Source: Clostridiaceae bacterium (GTDB lineage: Bacteria > Bacillota > Clostridia > Saccharofermentanales > Fastidiosipilaceae). From it: a stretch of DNA of 11,218 nucleotides. The notes under the pieces were generated by a model. The model searched no databases. It had not been told where the DNA came from and saw nothing but the letters and a program-made list of their open reading frames with translations. Below are positions 9,850 to 11,218 of the stretch, one piece after another. Positions within the stretch are counted from its first letter, which is position 1, and each line of letters starts with the position of its first letter. A program made the position numbers and the translations under genes. The stretch covers positions 1 through 11,218 of the forward strand of contig JAAYZH010000131.1 of assembly GCA_012514965.1 (NCBI GenBank), written 5' to 3'.

Positions 9850-9890
9850 CTATATTCCTCCTGTAATCTCTGATGGCCTTGATTCCATAG

Positions 9891-9929
9891 AAAAAGCAGC
9901 CTATCCGTTTCCGGACGAAAAGCTGCTTT
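9891..9929 (-). terminator. T-box regulated intrinsic terminator upstream of valS
   Basis: On the minus strand AAAGCAGC and GCTGCTTT pair, closing an arm that contains the TCCG/CGGA pairing, and the structure ends in a TTTTT run (9891-9895). It lies 41 bases before the valS start. Its 5' half overlaps sequence needed for the competing antiterminator (CCGG, ACG, AAAG pairing with CTTT, CGT, CCGG), so the two structures are mutually exclusive. Confidence 0.9.
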
Positions 9930-10118
9930 CCGTGGTACCACCGGGATTCTTGCATGTGGATGCTAGCACTCTGGAAACACATAAGTCTGTTTCCTGGGAC
10001 TGTTGACTCCGCGACGACCTTCGAGTCCGTGCGGATCGGCTCCTCTCAGCCGCACTTCATGCGGGAGCCTTCTCTGAAAATCCGCGTCCGGAACCTACTC
10101 CTCCGCTTCCTGGTCAAC
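9891..10118 (-). ncRNA. T-box riboswitch, valine-specific (GTC specifier)
   Basis: An mRNA leader that reads the charging state of tRNA-Val and lets transcription into valS when the tRNA is uncharged. Stem I is closed by GTTGAC (10113-10118) with GTCAAC (10002-10007). The loop-E motif AGTA on the 5' side faces GAA (10020-10022), followed by one base and the specifier GTC at 10016-10018. This matches the GAA-N-specifier arrangement of the glyQS T-box and predicts pairing with the GAC anticodon. The apical part has GGCTCC/GGAGCC and a CCGCA/TGCGG arm with AGAGA-type bulges. Stem III is GGAAACA/TGTTTCC (9973-9994). The T-box core TGGTACC (within 9931-9945) has bulge UGGU, fitting the ACCA end of tRNA-Val. 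No convincing promoter was seen between 10119 and 10169. Confidence 0.93.
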
Positions 10119-10169
10119 TTATGCAGTTGTAGATAGCCCTGAACGCAGGTCCGGGGCGGTGATTATTCC

Positions 10170-10895
10170 CTAAAGATTAGCTGCTGCCTCTTCATCAATC
10201 AGGACAGTGACATCCGGATGTACTTGTAAGAGAGAAGCCTGGCACTGGGGAGAAATTCGCCCATTCACCATGTTTGCGACCGCCTCTGCTTTACCTTTGC
10301 CAAAGGCCAGGAGCAGAATCTTGCGGGCCTTCATGATCGACCCGGTACCCATGCTGATTGCCTTCGTCGGAACTTCCTCCTTCGAGGTGAAGAAGCGAGA
10401 GTTCGCTTCAATTGTTTCCTCTGTCAGGTCAACAACGTGTGTTGTAGGGGCGAAATGGTTAGCAGGTTCGTTAAACCCGATGTGTCCATTGCCGCCCAGT
10501 CCGAGGACCTGCAAATCAATGCCCCCATAGGCCTCGATCTTCTCCTCGTATTCGACACATTCGAGCTCCGGATCTTCCGAAACACCGCTGGGAACGAAGT
10601 ATTGTCCATCGGGAATGTCGACAAAATTGAAGAGATTCTGTTGCATAAAGGCGAAATAGCTCTGATTATGTTCATGATCCAGGCCAATGTACTCATCCAG
10701 ATTGAAACTAATCACATCGGCGAAAGAAATGACGCCCTCTTCATAAAGCTTAACCAGATTCTGATAGGTCAAGACAGGCGATCCACCCGTGGCCAGACCC
10801 AATACAGAATTCGGCTTCTGCAGGATCTGAGCGGCGATAATCGTCGCTGCGGCTTTGCTTGCGGTCTCTTTGTCCTTGTAAATCATGACATTCAT
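10170..10895 (-). CDS. nagB: Glucosamine-6-phosphate deaminase
   Basis: 241 residues, the short Bacillus-like form. It converts glucosamine-6-phosphate to fructose-6-phosphate plus ammonia, feeding amino sugars into glycolysis. Visible motifs: LGLATGGSP at 32-40 (phosphate binding), FNLDEY with D67 (proton acceptor), and GLGGNGHIGFNEP with H138 and E143. N136 stands where the E. coli enzyme has an aspartate; Asn here is also usual in the short Gram-positive enzymes, so it is not a defect. The C-terminal allosteric segment of E. coli NagB (266 aa) is absent. An AGAGGA RBS lies about 7 bases before the ATG. It follows mutS2 by 56 bases and precedes the valS T-box leader by about 50. No terminator is visible after it, so read-through into the T-box leader is possible. 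Confidence 0.96.
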   Translation of the reverse strand: MNVMIYKDKETASKAAATIIAAQILQKPNSVLGLATGGSPVLTYQNLVKLYEEGVISFADVISFNLDEYIGLDHEHNQSYFAFMQQNLFNFVDIPDGQYFVPSGVSEDPELECVEYEEKIEAYGGIDLQVLGLGGNGHIGFNEPANHFAPTTHVVDLTEETIEANSRFFTSKEEVPTKAISMGTGSIMKARKILLLAFGKGKAEAVANMVNGRISPQCQASLLQVHPDVTVLIDEEAAANL

Positions 10896-10926
10896 AAAGA
10901 TTCCTCTTTCTGCTCAGATATCAATC

Positions 10927-10935
10927 ATGGTAGCA
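10927..10935 (-). promoter_or_regulatory. Possible extended -10 promoter of nagB
   Basis: The minus strand reads TGCTACCAT (TGn plus a 4/6 match to TATAAT), placed to give a leader of about 25 bases. No convincing -35 box was found. nagB could instead be read through from mutS2. Confidence 0.3.
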
Positions 10936-10951
10936 CACTTGTCCTGGAGAT

Positions 10952-11218
10952 TCATCCGTTTTTTAGCTCGGCCAAAGTCACCCCTGAGTCTCCTTCACCG
11001 TAAGCCGCCTGCCGCCAGGAGGCGACACGGCTGTCTCTGGCCAGGAAATCCTGCACGGCTTTGCGCAGCGCGCCCGTTCCCTTGCCATGGACGATCCGAA
11101 CCGCTTCGGCTCCCGCCAGCACCGCATCATCGAGATAGCGGTCAAGCTTTTCGACTCCATCAGCGGTCGTCTGGCCAATGATGTTGATCTCCTGCGTAAA
11201 CGACATTCGTCTGGAGTG
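10952..11218 (-). CDS. mutS2: C-terminal Smr domain of MutS2 (5' part beyond window)
   Basis: The frame is open from the window edge to a TGA at 10952-10954, 88 residues, so only the C-terminus is present. The internal Met at 11204-11206 is not the true start, because the frame continues upstream (HSRRMSFTQ). The sequence is a Smr domain: a degenerate LDxxG motif (EINIIG), LDRYLDDAVLAGAEAVRIV, then HGKGTGALRKAV and a final GDSGVTLAELK. This arrangement and ending are characteristic of MutS2, a MutS-like ATPase with a C-terminal Smr nuclease domain linked to recombination control and rescue of collided ribosomes. A stand-alone Smr protein is possible but less likely. nagB follows 56 bases later. 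Confidence 0.88.
   Translation of the reverse strand, partial: HSRRMSFTQEINIIGQTTADGVEKLDRYLDDAVLAGAEAVRIVHGKGTGALRKAVQDFLARDSRVASWRQAAYGEGDSGVTLAELKNG

Overview
The window looks like chromosomal DNA of a Firmicute, probably class Clostridia with moderate GC (roughly 50-55% by eye). The signs are a tRNA-sensing T-box leader in front of valS, a YdbC-type PC4-like protein, a TPR protein ending in what looks like a DUF5050 domain, a short Bacillus-like NagB and strong AGGAGG ribosome binding sites. No phage, transposon, CRISPR or stable-RNA gene is visible. Nearly all the DNA is accounted for by ten genes. Eight are complete and two run off the window edges.

Left block, minus strand (3637 down to 1): ydbC, ligA, a small two-helix membrane protein, and a membrane-anchored TPR protein with a C-terminal propeller-like domain cut by the window edge. 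The four genes are separated by 0, 3 and 1 bases and are served by one visible extended -10 promoter, so they form a tight operon. It pairs DNA-handling functions (single-strand binding, nick sealing) with two uncharacterised envelope proteins.

Middle block, plus strand (3866-5950): nagA (GlcNAc-6-phosphate deacetylase) and, 3 bases later, a membrane-anchored metallophosphoesterase. They have their own promoter and RBS and are divergent from ydbC. They converge on fba (class II fructose-bisphosphate aldolase, minus strand); the 160-base gap holds a strong hairpin terminator that serves fba and perhaps both directions.

Right block, minus strand (11218 down to 6113): the 3' end of mutS2 (Smr domain), nagB (glucosamine-6-phosphate deaminase), a complete T-box leader with a GTC (Val) specifier, valS, then fba with its own near-consensus promoter. 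nagA and nagB catalyse consecutive steps of amino-sugar catabolism (GlcNAc-6-P to GlcN-6-P to fructose-6-P) and fba acts further down glycolysis. The region therefore has a carbon-flow theme, but the genes are in separate transcription units. valS is controlled separately by uncharged tRNA-Val.

I found no clear sign of a wholly new system. The least explained part is the pair of coupled membrane proteins downstream of ligA (positions 1-1342).
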